Below, piece after piece: positions 16,225 through 24,468 of a DNA stretch of 64,000 nucleotides. Made by a program: the position numbers and the translations under genes. Under the pieces are notes generated by a model. That model did not search any database, was not told the DNA's origin, and saw only the letters and a list, made by a program, of their open reading frames with translations. This stretch comes from Lachnospiraceae bacterium. GTDB taxonomy: Bacteria > Bacillota > Clostridia > Lachnospirales > Lachnospiraceae. Location: the NCBI GenBank assembly GCA_910575035.1, contig CAJTDL010000005.1:62001-126000 (forward strand), read 5' to 3'. Each line of letters starts with the position of its first letter. Positions within the stretch are counted from its first letter, which is position 1.

Positions 16225-16788
16225 CTACAGCCTCTTAAAATACTTATAGGCTTTCATCGTCATCGGATCCAACTCCCCGCCCCTCTCGTTCAGATAATCC
16301 AATGTGTCAGACAGTATTTTCAACATGGCCTTATCCAGATCCTCAAATGCTATTTTCCGCACATCAGCCAGATCTGGGGCTTTCGTGCGGTTTGGCTCAA
16401 TATAGTCTGCAATATACAAAATCTTATCCAGCATATTCATCCCCGGCTCCCCAGTCGTATGCACCTGGATCGCATGGAGCACGTCCTTATCCTTCACGCC
16501 ATACCGCTTTTTGGCGAAATAGGCTCCCAGCTTTGCATGGAGCAAAAATGGGTTCCGCCCTTCGGAAGGGGAAATGGCGATCTTATGCTTTTTGCAGATC
16601 TTCAGCTTTTCATGATTGGGGATGCACTTTGCACAATCATGCAAGAGGCCTGCATACAATGCCTGCTCCAAATCCCCATTATGCGCCATTGCCAATGCTG
16701 CTGCTGTATACATAACACCCATCGTGTGTTCATAACGTTCCTTATCTAATTCTTTCTTCAGCTTTTTTTCTATTTCCACACGTTTCAT
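16225..16788 (-). CDS. yqeK: YqeK family HD-domain phosphohydrolase
   Basis: HD-superfamily hydrolase; members cleave Ap4A symmetrically. Metal-binding residues are visible in HTMGVMYTA, LLHDCAK (the HD pair, about residues 50-51) and the later HAIQVHTTGEPGM. 187 residues. It follows nadD by 3 bases; the ribosome site AAGGAGG lies within the end of nadD, indicating translational coupling. Confidence 0.92.
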   Translation of the reverse strand: MKRVEIEKKLKKELDKERYEHTMGVMYTAAALAMAHNGDLEQALYAGLLHDCAKCIPNHEKLKICKKHKIAISPSEGRNPFLLHAKLGAYFAKKRYGVKDKDVLHAIQVHTTGEPGMNMLDKILYIADYIEPNRTKAPDLADVRKIAFEDLDKAMLKILSDTLDYLNERGGELDPMTMKAYKYFKRL

Positions 16789-16791
16789 AAT

Positions 16792-17415
16792 TTAAGGCGC
16801 CTCCTTATATAAATGATGCGCCCGGATATAATCTTCTACTTCCCGCGGAACCAGATACCGGATACTCCTGCCAGATTGTACCCGTTTCCGGATATCCTGG
16901 GAAGAAACTTCCAGGCTAGGTGTGTCCAGAGGGAAAAATTTTCCGGGATACTTGTGGTTTAGAAGGTCAATCTGCTGAAAAAAACCTTCCTGCCGTTCCT
17001 GTTTGCGGTAAGCAGCTAAAATGCTGCAATGCTGCAATATAGCTTCTGGCTTTCGCCAGGATTCGAAGTCAAAAAGGGAATCACCCCCTAAAATAAAATA
17101 CAGCTCTGCATCCGGGAGCTCCTTTTCCAGGTTTTCCACTGTCAGAAAAGTATAGCTGATCCCCTGCGACTCCACCTCCCTTCGATCCAGTATAAAAAAG
17201 GGATTGTCTGCAATGGCCAGGGATACCATATTACAGCGGTGGGAAGCCTGCATGGTATGCTGTTTATGGGGCGGATGCCCAGATGGGAGAAACCGTATTT
17301 CCTGCAGGCAGTATTGCTCCCTGGCGCTTTCTGCAATCATCAAATGCCCATAATGGATCGGATTGAATGTCCCCCCTACGATCCCGATTTTCTTTTTATT
17401 CATAACATCAGTCAT
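16792..17415 (-). CDS. nadD: Nicotinate-nucleotide adenylyltransferase
   Basis: Makes deamido-NAD from nicotinate mononucleotide and ATP. GGTFNPIHYGHL (about residues 14-25) is the nucleotidyltransferase signature; FLPSGHPPHK and VSSQDIRKRV (about 165-174; ISSTxIR variant) complete the active site. 207 residues. The ATG overlaps the yhbY stop as ATGA; no strong ribosome site of its own is seen, so coupling to yhbY is likely. Confidence 0.94.
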   Translation of the reverse strand: MTDVMNKKKIGIVGGTFNPIHYGHLMIAESAREQYCLQEIRFLPSGHPPHKQHTMQASHRCNMVSLAIADNPFFILDRREVESQGISYTFLTVENLEKELPDAELYFILGGDSLFDFESWRKPEAILQHCSILAAYRKQERQEGFFQQIDLLNHKYPGKFFPLDTPSLEVSSQDIRKRVQSGRSIRYLVPREVEDYIRAHHLYKEAP

Positions 17416-17720
17416 TTAGAAAGTTTTGGAAGCTGGATCTTGGGGTTCTTTTTGGACGGGCGGTATAGCACAATCTTCTTTCCCACGACGGAAACCACCT
17501 TGGAATGGGTGCGCTCAGATAAAATATCTGCCAGCTCATAGGGGTCGTCAAAACAATTTTTCAATACCGCCAGCTTGACAAGCTCCCTTTTTTCCAAAGC
17601 CTCATCCACGGATATGGTGATCTCCGGCGTCAGGCTTGCTTTTCCAATGTGGATAATCACCTCCAGGTCGTTGGCAAGCCCTCTTAAATAAGCGCGTTGT
17701 TTGCTTGTTATGTTGTTCAT
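17412..17720 (-). CDS. yhbY: YhbY family CRM-domain RNA-binding protein
   Basis: 102 residues of a single CRM (YhbY) domain. SKQRAYLRGLANDL, the GKASLTPE loop and KNCFDDPYELADIL are typical. Members associate with pre-50S particles. It lies between obgE and nadD, the standard Firmicutes order, and overlaps nadD by 4 bases. Confidence 0.93.
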   Translation of the reverse strand: MNNITSKQRAYLRGLANDLEVIIHIGKASLTPEITISVDEALEKRELVKLAVLKNCFDDPYELADILSERTHSKVVSVVGKKIVLYRPSKKNPKIQLPKLSK

Positions 17721-17762
17721 AAATGAAATCCTTTCCTTAATGATAAAGATATGGAGCGGTTT

Positions 17763-19049
17763 TTACTTATAATAATCAAACACCAGCCCATACATGCGCA
17801 CAGTGTCCCCTTCGGAAATCCCTGCCTTTTCCAGTTCTTCTAGAATGCCCTGCTCTTGAAGGAATTTTTGGAAAAACAAGAAGCCTTTTTCAGAATCAAT
17901 ATTAGTGTAGCCCAGCATTTTTTCAATCTTAGACCCTTCCACTACATATTCATTATCCTTCTGGCTGTATTCCACCGTAAAGGCTTCCTCTGCCTGGATG
18001 GTTTCCTCTGGGAAAAATTCCTGTTCATATACAATGGGGGTATGGTCCATTTTAGACAGCAGTTCATTTACCCCATAAAGCAGTTCTTTCATGCCCTGGC
18101 CGCTTACGGCGGAAATGGGGTATACGGGAATGCCTTTTGCTTCAAATTCTGCCTTTATGGCAGGGAGTGCGCTCTCTGACTCATCGTAAATGGCGTCAAT
18201 TTTATTGGCTGCGATCACCTGGGGCTTTTGCAAAAGCTCCGGGTTGTAATTCTCCAGCTCCTGGTTAATGGCATAAATGTCTGCAATGGGATCCCTGCCC
18301 TCTACAGAGGCGGCGTCCACCATGTGGATCATTACCTTGGTGCGCTCAATATGCTTTAGGAAAGCATGTCCCAGCCCAATGCCTTCAGAGGCGCCCTCAA
18401 TCAACCCAGGGATATCCGCAATCACAAACCCATTCCCATCCCCCAGGTCCACCACGCCCAGGTTGGGGTTTAAAGTAGTGAAATGGTAATTGGCAATTTT
18501 GGGCCGGGCATTGGTCACTCTGGAAAGGAGGGTGGATTTGCCTACATTTGGGAATCCCACCAGCCCCACATCCGCAATGACCTTTAACTCCAGGATCACT
18601 TCCAGCTCAATGCCTGGCTTGCCTGGCTGGGCATATTTGGGCACCTGCATGGTGGCCGTGGCATAATGCTGGTTGCCAAGCCCTCCTTTGCCGCCAGGAA
18701 GGATGGTCTGCCTCATGTTATCTCCAGACATATCCGCAATCACCTTCAGGGTCTGGGCGTCTCGGATAATGGTTCCGGCAGGCACCTTCACAACCCGATC
18801 CTGGCCGCTCTTCCCATGGCAATTGCGCTTCCCGCCTGCTGCCCCGTTTTCAGCAGCATATTTCCGCCTGTGCCGAAAATCTGCAAGGGTGTTGAGGCCT
18901 TCATCCACTTGGAAGATCAAATCCCCGCCTTTTCCGCCGTCCCCGCCATCGGGGCCGCCGTTCGCCACATATTTTTCACGGCGGAAGGATACATGGCCAT
19001 CGCCGCCATTTCCTGATTTAATAATAATTTTTGCACTGTCTGCAAACAT
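17763..19049 (-). CDS. obgE: Obg family GTPase (ObgE/CgtA)
   Basis: Essential GTPase for 50S assembly and stress response. The glycine-rich Obg fold (residues 1-155), G domain with GFPNVGKST, DIPGLIEGASEG, ANKID and the SAVSGQG loop, and the C-terminal OCT domain (about 350-428) are all present. 428 residues. Located downstream of rplU-prp-rpmA as in most Firmicutes. Confidence 0.97.
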   Translation of the reverse strand: MFADSAKIIIKSGNGGDGHVSFRREKYVANGGPDGGDGGKGGDLIFQVDEGLNTLADFRHRRKYAAENGAAGGKRNCHGKSGQDRVVKVPAGTIIRDAQTLKVIADMSGDNMRQTILPGGKGGLGNQHYATATMQVPKYAQPGKPGIELEVILELKVIADVGLVGFPNVGKSTLLSRVTNARPKIANYHFTTLNPNLGVVDLGDGNGFVIADIPGLIEGASEGIGLGHAFLKHIERTKVMIHMVDAASVEGRDPIADIYAINQELENYNPELLQKPQVIAANKIDAIYDESESALPAIKAEFEAKGIPVYPISAVSGQGMKELLYGVNELLSKMDHTPIVYEQEFFPEETIQAEEAFTVEYSQKDNEYVVEGSKIEKMLGYTNIDSEKGFLFFQKFLQEQGILEELEKAGISEGDTVRMYGLVFDYYK

Positions 19050-19108
19050 ACTTTTTTACCTCATGAAAAGAATAGACCCGGCTATGCAGTCGAGTCTATC
19101 AGTTAATC

Positions 19109-19399
19109 TTATTCGTTGCTTGCAACCGGATATACGGATGCCTGTTTGCGGTCCCTGCCTTTTCTCTCGAAACGCAGAATGCCGTCTACTTTGGCGAATA
19201 AAGTGTCGTCTCCGCCTCTGCCTACGTTCTCACCTGGATGGATCTTTGTGCCGCGCTGCCTATATAAGATATTGCCAGCTTTTACAAACTGTCCATCAGC
19301 CCTTTTTGCGCCCAATCTCTTGGATTCGGAATCCCTGCCGTTCTTGGTGGAGCCAACTCCCTTTTTATGGGCGAAAAATTGAAGGTTCATATTCAACAT
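19109..19399 (-). CDS. rpmA: Large ribosomal subunit protein bL27
   Basis: 96 residues. The N-terminus [14 protein letters not shown] carries the Firmicutes extension, removed by the Prp protease after the LQFFA motif; without cleavage the peptidyl-transferase-proximal tail cannot form. The conserved [19 protein letters not shown] body follows. AAGGAGG lies 8 bases before the first ATG. The prp gene is immediately upstream. Confidence 0.97.
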   Translation of the reverse strand: MLNMNLQFFAHKKGVGSTKNGRDSESKRLGAKRADGQFVKAGNILYRQRGTKIHPGENVGRGGDDTLFAKVDGILRFERKGRDRKQASVYPVASNE

Positions 19400-19402
19400 G
19401 CC

Positions 19403-19732
19403 TTACACCTCCTTAAATGTCAGCCTAATGTATTCATTTCCATAGTTATCCTGTATTCCCTGTAAGCCTAACGCCAGTGAACGGATCAGCAGGAGGGATT
19501 CTTTGGAATACCCTTCCTTCAGGGAAAAATCAATCAGCCCGGTTTCCTGGTCAGCCACCAGATCAAAGGAGTCGCCCACAAGGCGCTCAATGGAATTGAT
19601 GGTGTTGATAGCCAGAACGGAAACCGCAGCGCATACAATGTCTTCCCCGGCGTCTGCATATCCGGCATGCCCTTGGCAGCGGAATGCGGTATACTCCTGC
19701 CCACGGCTCTGGTAAATGGTTATATGGGTCAT
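19403..19732 (-). CDS. prp: Ribosomal-processing cysteine protease Prp
   Basis: Cysteine protease that trims the N-terminal extension of bL27. The catalytic His in GHAGYAD (about residue 22) and Cys in DIVCAAVS (about residue 34) are present. 109 residues. It lies between rplU and rpmA, so enzyme and substrate are made together. Confidence 0.94.
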   Translation of the reverse strand: MTHITIYQSRGQEYTAFRCQGHAGYADAGEDIVCAAVSVLAINTINSIERLVGDSFDLVADQETGLIDFSLKEGYSKESLLLIRSLALGLQGIQDNYGNEYIRLTFKEV

Positions 19733-19747
19733 AACAATCCCTGCGGG

Positions 19748-20053
19748 TTAGCTATTGATTTTTTCAATCTTAACCTTGGTGAACTGCTGCCTGTGCCCAT
19801 TTTTCTTGTGGTAGCCAGTTTTCCTCTTGTACTTATACACGATCACCTTGCGTAGCTTGCCATTTTCTACCACAGAGCCTTCTACGGTTGCGTTCGCTGC
19901 GTCTGCCCCAACCTTTATGGAGTCATCGCTTACGGCTAACACATCGTCAAATGTGACTTTCTCGCCAGCATCCAGACCAAGCTTTTCAATGGTAATGATA
20001 TCGCCTTCGGATACTTTGTACTGTTTGCCACCTGTTGCTATGATTGCGTACAT
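19748..20053 (-). CDS. rplU: Large ribosomal subunit protein bL21
   Basis: 101 residues, [14 protein letters not shown] start and the [15 protein letters not shown]-terminal motif of bL21. I take the ATG at 20053, with AGGAGG 6 bases upstream, not the in-frame ATG at 20074. First gene of the rplU-prp-rpmA transcript, preceded by a structured leader and a consensus promoter. Confidence 0.97.
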   Translation of the reverse strand: MYAIIATGGKQYKVSEGDIITIEKLGLDAGEKVTFDDVLAVSDDSIKVGADAANATVEGSVVENGKLRKVIVYKYKRKTGYHKKNGHRQQFTKVKIEKINS

Positions 20054-20059
20054 ATTGCA

Positions 20060-20135
20060 CCTCCTATTTATCATTACTCGCCAGTTGCGGTGCTGCCCCT
20101 GTGGCAGTCTTTGGAAACCTCACTGTGCGGCATAC
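20060..20135 (-). ncRNA. Candidate L21 leader (ribosomal-protein autoregulatory RNA)
   Basis: The transcript between the promoter (20142-20170) and rplU contains a CTGCCACAGGGGCAG hairpin and flanking CCGCACAGTGAGG and GCACCGCAACTGGCGAG blocks. This resembles the L21 leader motif known upstream of rplU in Firmicutes. The assignment comes from memory of the motif and its position, not from a covariance search. Confidence 0.55.
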
Positions 20136-20141
20136 TCATAA

Positions 20142-20170
20142 AGAATAGCACAAAATTGGCCTAGCGTCAA
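20142..20170 (-). promoter_or_regulatory. rplU promoter
   Basis: On the minus strand TTGACG and TATTCT are separated by 17 bases. The start point would be about 85 bases before the rplU ATG, leaving room for the leader RNA. Confidence 0.75.
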
Positions 20171-20195
20171 TTGGTTTTTCATAATTTTTTACATT

Positions 20196-20414
20196 TTATC
20201 TCCCAAACAAATCTGCATGGCTTCCTGTTGCATTCGCTGAAAGAATGAGCGTATCTTCTATTTGATACATGAGCAGCCAATCAGGCTCTATATGACATTC
20301 TCGGAAATCTTGCAGATTTCCTGTTAACGGATGGTCTTTGTATTGGGCAGGTAAGGGATTGCCCTTTGCAAGTAAAGAGAGCACATGGATCAGCTTGCTC
20401 ATATCCTTGCCCAT
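20196..20414 (-). pseudogene. YafQ-type mRNA interferase, N-terminally truncated
   Basis: The 72-residue reading frame holds the conserved body of a YafQ/RelE-family toxin: LPAQYKDHPLTGN, FRECHIEPDWLLMYQIED and the C-terminal GSHADLF. About 20 N-terminal residues of the family (the first strand and helix) are missing; a stop codon immediately precedes the ATG and the sequence upstream belongs to an unrelated fragment. No antitoxin gene lies beside it. Probably a dead remnant of a toxin-antitoxin pair. Confidence 0.75.
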
Positions 20415-20628
20415 TTACGTTTACACTCATGGAAGCCTCGTCATATTCCCAGTACTGCACTTCGATATCCGTTGCCCCTTCTATAGTTCGGAAAAACTGG
20501 AGGGTCAAAACGGAATTTGGGGAAATCTTTTTGCGCTCAGGCAGTTCCCCCACAATCATAATATCCAGCAGGCTGCTGTAAAGGGAATGGAATGTTTCCT
20601 GTGTGACAGATTTTTCATCAAATGCCAA
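20415..20628 (-). pseudogene. Fragment of an unidentified protein
   Basis: A frame reading MAFDEKSVTQETFHSLYSSL, then GELPERKKI and LQFFRTIEG...VQYWEYDEASMSVNVNG, has the composition of real coding DNA. It abuts the nucleotidyltransferase remnant on one side and the truncated toxin on the other. I do not recognise the family with confidence. Confidence 0.4.
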
Positions 20629-20747
20629 TTCGTTTGCACATACTCAATATCACTCCATCCTAATCTGAAATCATTCAGAACAGAAGAACCATAGGGATAA
20701 ATAGAGGGCTGATTATCTGCAAGGATTTTGCTGATTACAGAAGTCAT
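20628..20747 (-). pseudogene. N-terminal remnant of a MNT-type nucleotidyltransferase
   Basis: About 40 residues: SIYPYGSSVLNDFRLGWSDIE resembles the start of Pol-beta-fold nucleotidyltransferases (GS then SDID). The second catalytic Asp position reads Glu and the rest of the domain is absent. It overlaps the end of the acetyltransferase gene at 20713. Confidence 0.55.
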
Positions 20748-21288
20748 GCAATCTGATGGCTATTTGTCGAAAGTACCGTTCTTTGGTAATCAATAATTCG
20801 ATAACTCCGTTTTCTTGCCGATATCTTGTAAAACCAGCGGATAGATGCGTTTGCCGTGCGGCACTTCGTTCCTCTTCAAATTCATTATGAACGGCTTCGA
20901 TGCCAATTTTTTCAAAGGCGTATTGTAACAGCAGTCGCAAGGCAGTTACTGCATAGCCCTTTCCACGGTATTTCGCTTCCAAAACAATACCCATCTCATA
21001 CCAACCAGCATCCACATTCCTATGAACATTGACTTCCCCAATAAATTCGCCGTCAGATTCTCGGACTATATAAGCATAAAAGCGATGAGGTTCTTGTCCA
21101 ATGAAATGGGTGTACCAATCTGCCCACTTCTTTTTGGGGAAATCAATGCACCCTGTTGCTTTATCATAATCATTGAAATCCAAGTCATAGCCCTTGTTGT
21201 AACTCATTGTATCAGGATCTTGCATGATTTTCTGACGATACCAAAGCTCCTCATAAGCTGGAATGTGTAAATATAATGACTCTTTCAT
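20713..21288 (-). CDS. GNAT family N-acetyltransferase
   Basis: 191-residue acetyltransferase of the RimJ/RimL-like group. The acetyl-CoA loop is in YRGKGYAVTALRLLL (about residues 107-121), preceded by the beta strands YAYIVRESDGEFIGEVNVH. Substrate unknown. The ATG at 21288 has AGGAGG 4 bases upstream. The frame is open upstream because it runs through the tail of an older acetyltransferase (see 21289-21375). The C-terminal 20 residues overlap a nucleotidyltransferase remnant and may be non-native. Confidence 0.85.
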   Translation of the reverse strand: MKESLYLHIPAYEELWYRQKIMQDPDTMSYNKGYDLDFNDYDKATGCIDFPKKKWADWYTHFIGQEPHRFYAYIVRESDGEFIGEVNVHRNVDAGWYEMGIVLEAKYRGKGYAVTALRLLLQYAFEKIGIEAVHNEFEEERSAARQTHLSAGFTRYRQENGVIELLITKERYFRQIAIRLHDFCNQQNPCR

Positions 21289-21375
21289 AAAACCTCCTAA
21301 AGGAATAACATTTTTCATATGATTGGGCTCACAGGGAACATATCCGTGTTTGGAATAAAATGAATGAAATTCAAA
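21289..21375 (-). pseudogene. C-terminal tail of a lost acetyltransferase
   Basis: In frame with the next gene the DNA reads FEFHSFYSKHGYVPCEPNHM and continues KNVIPLGGF. This resembles the closing strand and FYxKxGY motif of GNAT enzymes. No body of the domain precedes it. Confidence 0.5.
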
Positions 21376-22318
21376 TATATTTTTCCCGCCCAGATGAACA
21401 AGTCAGGCGTTTTATAAATACTTCATCTTGATTTTTTGCCTTACATCCTAAAGCTTTAACATATCCATGCTTTTTGTAAAAGCATGCTGCAGTATCCGTC
21501 GTGAGGATGCTTGTATAAATTCCATTTTCTATGAAATACTTTTCAACAAGGCTGATTAGCATAGTGCCGTGGCTCTTATTTCGGAACTCTTCAGCAATCC
21601 AAAACTCCCGTATAAAGCCGCAAGTCTCTTCAAAAAACCAACTTGAAAACTTCACAGGCCTGAATTGAATAAACCCGATGATTTTACCATCCATAGAAGT
21701 TCTGACAAAAGCGATATTCTCACCATCATCATCCATTTCTTTGAACAATCCGTCCCAATCCCTAATCATATAACCTAACTCTGAAAAATACTGTTTGAAA
21801 GCCGTTTGAAACAGCGGATTAGAGAAATTAGAAATCATGATATCGGAATAGGGAGGAATATCCTTGCTAAAGTTATACATAAGGTTACAACAGTCAGGAA
21901 CACTTTCATCTACATGTCCGGTATCCTCAAACCCAGCTTTTTTGTACATCCAAAGCGCCGCAGCATTATCTTTCTTAACACATACCTTTGCCTTGCCATA
22001 TTTCCCTTCTTTAGAAAGTACAGAAAGTATCAGGCGTAGCGCTTCCGTGCCATAACCTTTATTTTGGAAACGCTGGTCAATCATAAACTGTTGTAAGTCG
22101 CAACAGGATGGCTCTTCATCCATGTTTTTTACAAGGGCAACGCCTATGATATGCCCATCGTTGGATATACCGTAAACTCTGGCATTATAAGAGCGATAGA
22201 CATATCCTCTGGCTAAAATTTCAATAGGCGTGGCAAGAAACTTATTTTGATTTTCATGGACACTGAGCGAAACGGCACCCAACCAATTTTGCTCAGTGAC
22301 ATGAACTAATTTAACCAT
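21371..22318 (-). CDS. Two-domain GNAT acetyltransferase
   Basis: 315 residues made of two GNAT folds. Domain 1 (about 1-155) has the CoA loop in FQNKGYGTEALRLIL and the closing LWMYKKAGFEDTG. Domain 2 (about 160-305) has FRNKSHGTMLISLVEKY, a degenerate loop (KSHG for Q/RxxGxG), and AACFYKKHGYV. The second domain may therefore have lost catalysis. GGAGG lies before the ATG at 22318. Substrate unknown. Confidence 0.85.
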   Translation of the reverse strand: MVKLVHVTEQNWLGAVSLSVHENQNKFLATPIEILARGYVYRSYNARVYGISNDGHIIGVALVKNMDEEPSCCDLQQFMIDQRFQNKGYGTEALRLILSVLSKEGKYGKAKVCVKKDNAAALWMYKKAGFEDTGHVDESVPDCCNLMYNFSKDIPPYSDIMISNFSNPLFQTAFKQYFSELGYMIRDWDGLFKEMDDDGENIAFVRTSMDGKIIGFIQFRPVKFSSWFFEETCGFIREFWIAEEFRNKSHGTMLISLVEKYFIENGIYTSILTTDTAACFYKKHGYVKALGCKAKNQDEVFIKRLTCSSGREKYI

Positions 22319-22681
22319 ATTGGATCCTCCAGATTATTTTTTATAAGAATAGCAATATTATCGCATATTTGTTTAGAAGTTTCAAGGTATCTTGTTATGA
22401 AAGTTTCCTTATAAAACCGCGCAAACGGGAGGATTCCTCTGCATGGCCATCTTTGCCAGTCCTTACAAAGAGGGCGGATTGTTATAGGCCAGGTAAACAG
22501 GAGTTCCGTTAAAGGGCATCCCAGGCCTTGTGCCTGCCGTATAGATGGTGCGGCGTTTAAGTGACCAAAGAGTTTCCCATTGTCAGCCTGATTTGCCTGG
22601 TGGCTCAACTCGATCACCCTGGGAGACAGGGAAGATTCTATAGATTTCTTTTCTGTTTGCAAGAAATCCCCGAAGGGTGCT

Positions 22682-22733
22682 GTTTGGCGCATTCCTGAGC
22701 CATGAATAATAACAATATCAGTAACTTAAGGGT
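22682..22733 (-). repeat. Dispersed intergenic repeat, copy 1
   Basis: The minus strand at 22707-22682 shares ATTCATGGCTCAGGAATGCG plus CCAAAC with the plus strand at 42688-42713. The adjoining CAGTAACTTAAGGG (22716-22729) is found again near 41445. Confidence 0.75.
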
Positions 22734-22752
22734 GGTTGCGTTTAAAGTTTGA

Positions 22753-22782
22753 TTGCAGACAATGGCTGCGATATGCTATAAT
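22753..22782 (+). promoter_or_regulatory. Promoter of the DUF4317 gene
   Basis: TTGCAG (22753-22758) and TATAAT (22777-22782), 18-base spacer. The leader is nearly 190 bases long. Confidence 0.6.
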
Positions 22783-22972
22783 AATGTACGCTGGCAGAAG
22801 TGCAGCGAATGATATCAGCCCCTGATGAAAGGAAGTGATATGGTGGCCGGTAGTTCAGATGATAAAACAAATGATGTCTGGGCTTGACATACACCCAGAT
22901 TTCACGCCAGACGCAACAACGATTCTAATAATGCTGAGACACATTAACTATTTTCAAGATGGAGGCTCTTTT

Positions 22973-24400
22973 ATGAACAAGAAAGATATCCTGGAACTGA
23001 AACGCCGCTTTAAAAAAGAGACATGCACCTTTAGCCGTTTGTGCGGATGCTATGTGGACGGTGAGAGGAACCGCGTGCTGACGCTGGGGGAAACCTTTTT
23101 GAATATAGAAGACGAGGCGTTCTATAAATATCTGGAGATTGCCAAAAAAGTCCTTTCCGGCACCCTTGGGAACAACCTGCTGGAGCTGGAATTCCCCCTG
23201 GATGAAGAGATGCCAGGCGGGAGGCAGCAGTTCTTCAATGGCTTAAGGAAGAGCGCCTTAAAGAACGAGGACTTGCTGGAACGCTTTTATGACCTGATTA
23301 TAGAAAATTTCGAGTTTTCCGGCAATTACCTGATCCTGCTCTTCCACGATGCCTATGACGTTATCAAAAAGACCAGCGACAACATGGCGCTGGACGAGTC
23401 GGAGGAAGTCTATGAATACCTGCTCTGCGCCATCTGCCCTGTGGCTTTGAGCAAGCCTGGCCTGGGCTATCTGGCTGATGAAAACCGCTTTGGCGCAAGG
23501 ATCCGGGACTGGGTGGTGGGAGCCCCGGAAAGCGGCTTTGTATTTCCGGCCTTTACGGACAGGAGCGCAGATATCCATAGCGTCATGACCTACCACAAAA
23601 ACCCGCGCATCCCCCATACAGAGCTGATGGAAGGCGCGCTGGGCTGTGCTGCAAAACGGACGGCCACAGAGCAGAAACAGGCCTTCGAAGCCATTGTGAA
23701 AAAAGCGGTAGGCGGGGATGATGAGGTTTCCCGCGAAGTGTTTTATGAGATCCAGCAAGGGCTTTCTGACATGGCCGGAAGCCTGCCAGAGGAAATGGGG
23801 GCGCAGGGGGAGCCTGTGCGGCTGACTCCCCAAAGCATTGGGGAAATCATGGCGGAAACAGATGTGCCGGAAACAGCGGCGTCCATGATCCAGGAATCCT
23901 ACCGTGAGGAATTTCAGGATGAAGCCCCGATCCTGGATTACCTGATTGACGCTAAGGCGGCAGAGGCTGGCAGCAGGCGCCGCCAGGAAAAAGAACTGGT
24001 GAGAAAAGTGGCCACTCTGGAAAAACAGTTGGCAGACAGCCGCAGAATGGCTGGAATGCCTGAGCTGGACAGCCATACAGATACGGAAATGTTTGGGCTG
24101 GACAGCTGTAGGGATCCGGAAATGACTGGAATGGACATCCGCAGGGATCCGGAAATGACTGGGCTGGACAGCCATATAAGCGCAGAAATGCCTGGAATGG
24201 AAGGCAGTTCTACGGATGCTGGCATATCAGTAGATGAGGATGGGACTGGAGGGGTGAAGACTTATGATGTGATCCTTCGTGTAAAGCCGGAAAAAGCTTC
24301 CCAGATAAAATCCCAAATGATTGATGGCAGAAAATGCCTGGTAATCCCCCTGGATGAGGATGAGCATGCCGCTATCAATGGCGTAAATACAACCGTTTAG
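22973..24400 (+). CDS. DUF4317 family protein with internal repeats
   Basis: 475-residue soluble protein of the DUF4317 family, found mainly in Clostridia, function unknown. The N-terminal MNKKDILELKRRFKK start and CGCYVDGERNRVL motif, and the GFVFPAFTDRSADIHSVMTYHKNP centre, are typical. The ATG at 22973 follows TGGAGG; the open frame upstream (to 22835) is not plausible. Unusual: residues about 362-410 are an insertion of four imperfect 11-residue repeats (GLDSCRDPEMT type) between a coiled-coil-like stretch and the C-terminal domain. Confidence 0.85.
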   Translation: MNKKDILELKRRFKKETCTFSRLCGCYVDGERNRVLTLGETFLNIEDEAFYKYLEIAKKVLSGTLGNNLLELEFPLDEEMPGGRQQFFNGLRKSALKNEDLLERFYDLIIENFEFSGNYLILLFHDAYDVIKKTSDNMALDESEEVYEYLLCAICPVALSKPGLGYLADENRFGARIRDWVVGAPESGFVFPAFTDRSADIHSVMTYHKNPRIPHTELMEGALGCAAKRTATEQKQAFEAIVKKAVGGDDEVSREVFYEIQQGLSDMAGSLPEEMGAQGEPVRLTPQSIGEIMAETDVPETAASMIQESYREEFQDEAPILDYLIDAKAAEAGSRRRQEKELVRKVATLEKQLADSRRMAGMPELDSHTDTEMFGLDSCRDPEMTGMDIRRDPEMTGLDSHISAEMPGMEGSSTDAGISVDEDGTGGVKTYDVILRVKPEKASQIKSQMIDGRKCLVIPLDEDEHAAINGVNTTV

Positions 24401-24468
24401 TGAGCGGGATACGTATGGATCCGAGATTTTACGTAAAACTCGCCCACATTTAACCGCCAGAGTAATAG

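Larger units (their letters stand above)
22319..22972. other. 654-base gap with no confident gene
   Basis: A 128-residue open frame on the minus strand (22306-22692) has no ribosome site and no recognisable motif, and I do not accept it. The gap holds a dispersed repeat copy (22682-22733) and the promoter of the DUF4317 gene (22753-22782). Confidence 0.6.

Noticed and set aside
20140-22320. CRISPR or phage region
   Set aside because: No regularly spaced repeats, capsid, terminase or integrase genes; only unrelated fragments.
22306-22692. 128-residue minus-strand open frame
   Set aside because: No ribosome binding site, no domain or composition typical of this genome, and its start lies in the dispersed repeat.
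24423-24441. TTTTACGTAAAA palindrome between the convergent DUF4317 and AEC genes
   Set aside because: Too short and AT-rich to act as a terminator with confidence, and no T-run outside the stem.
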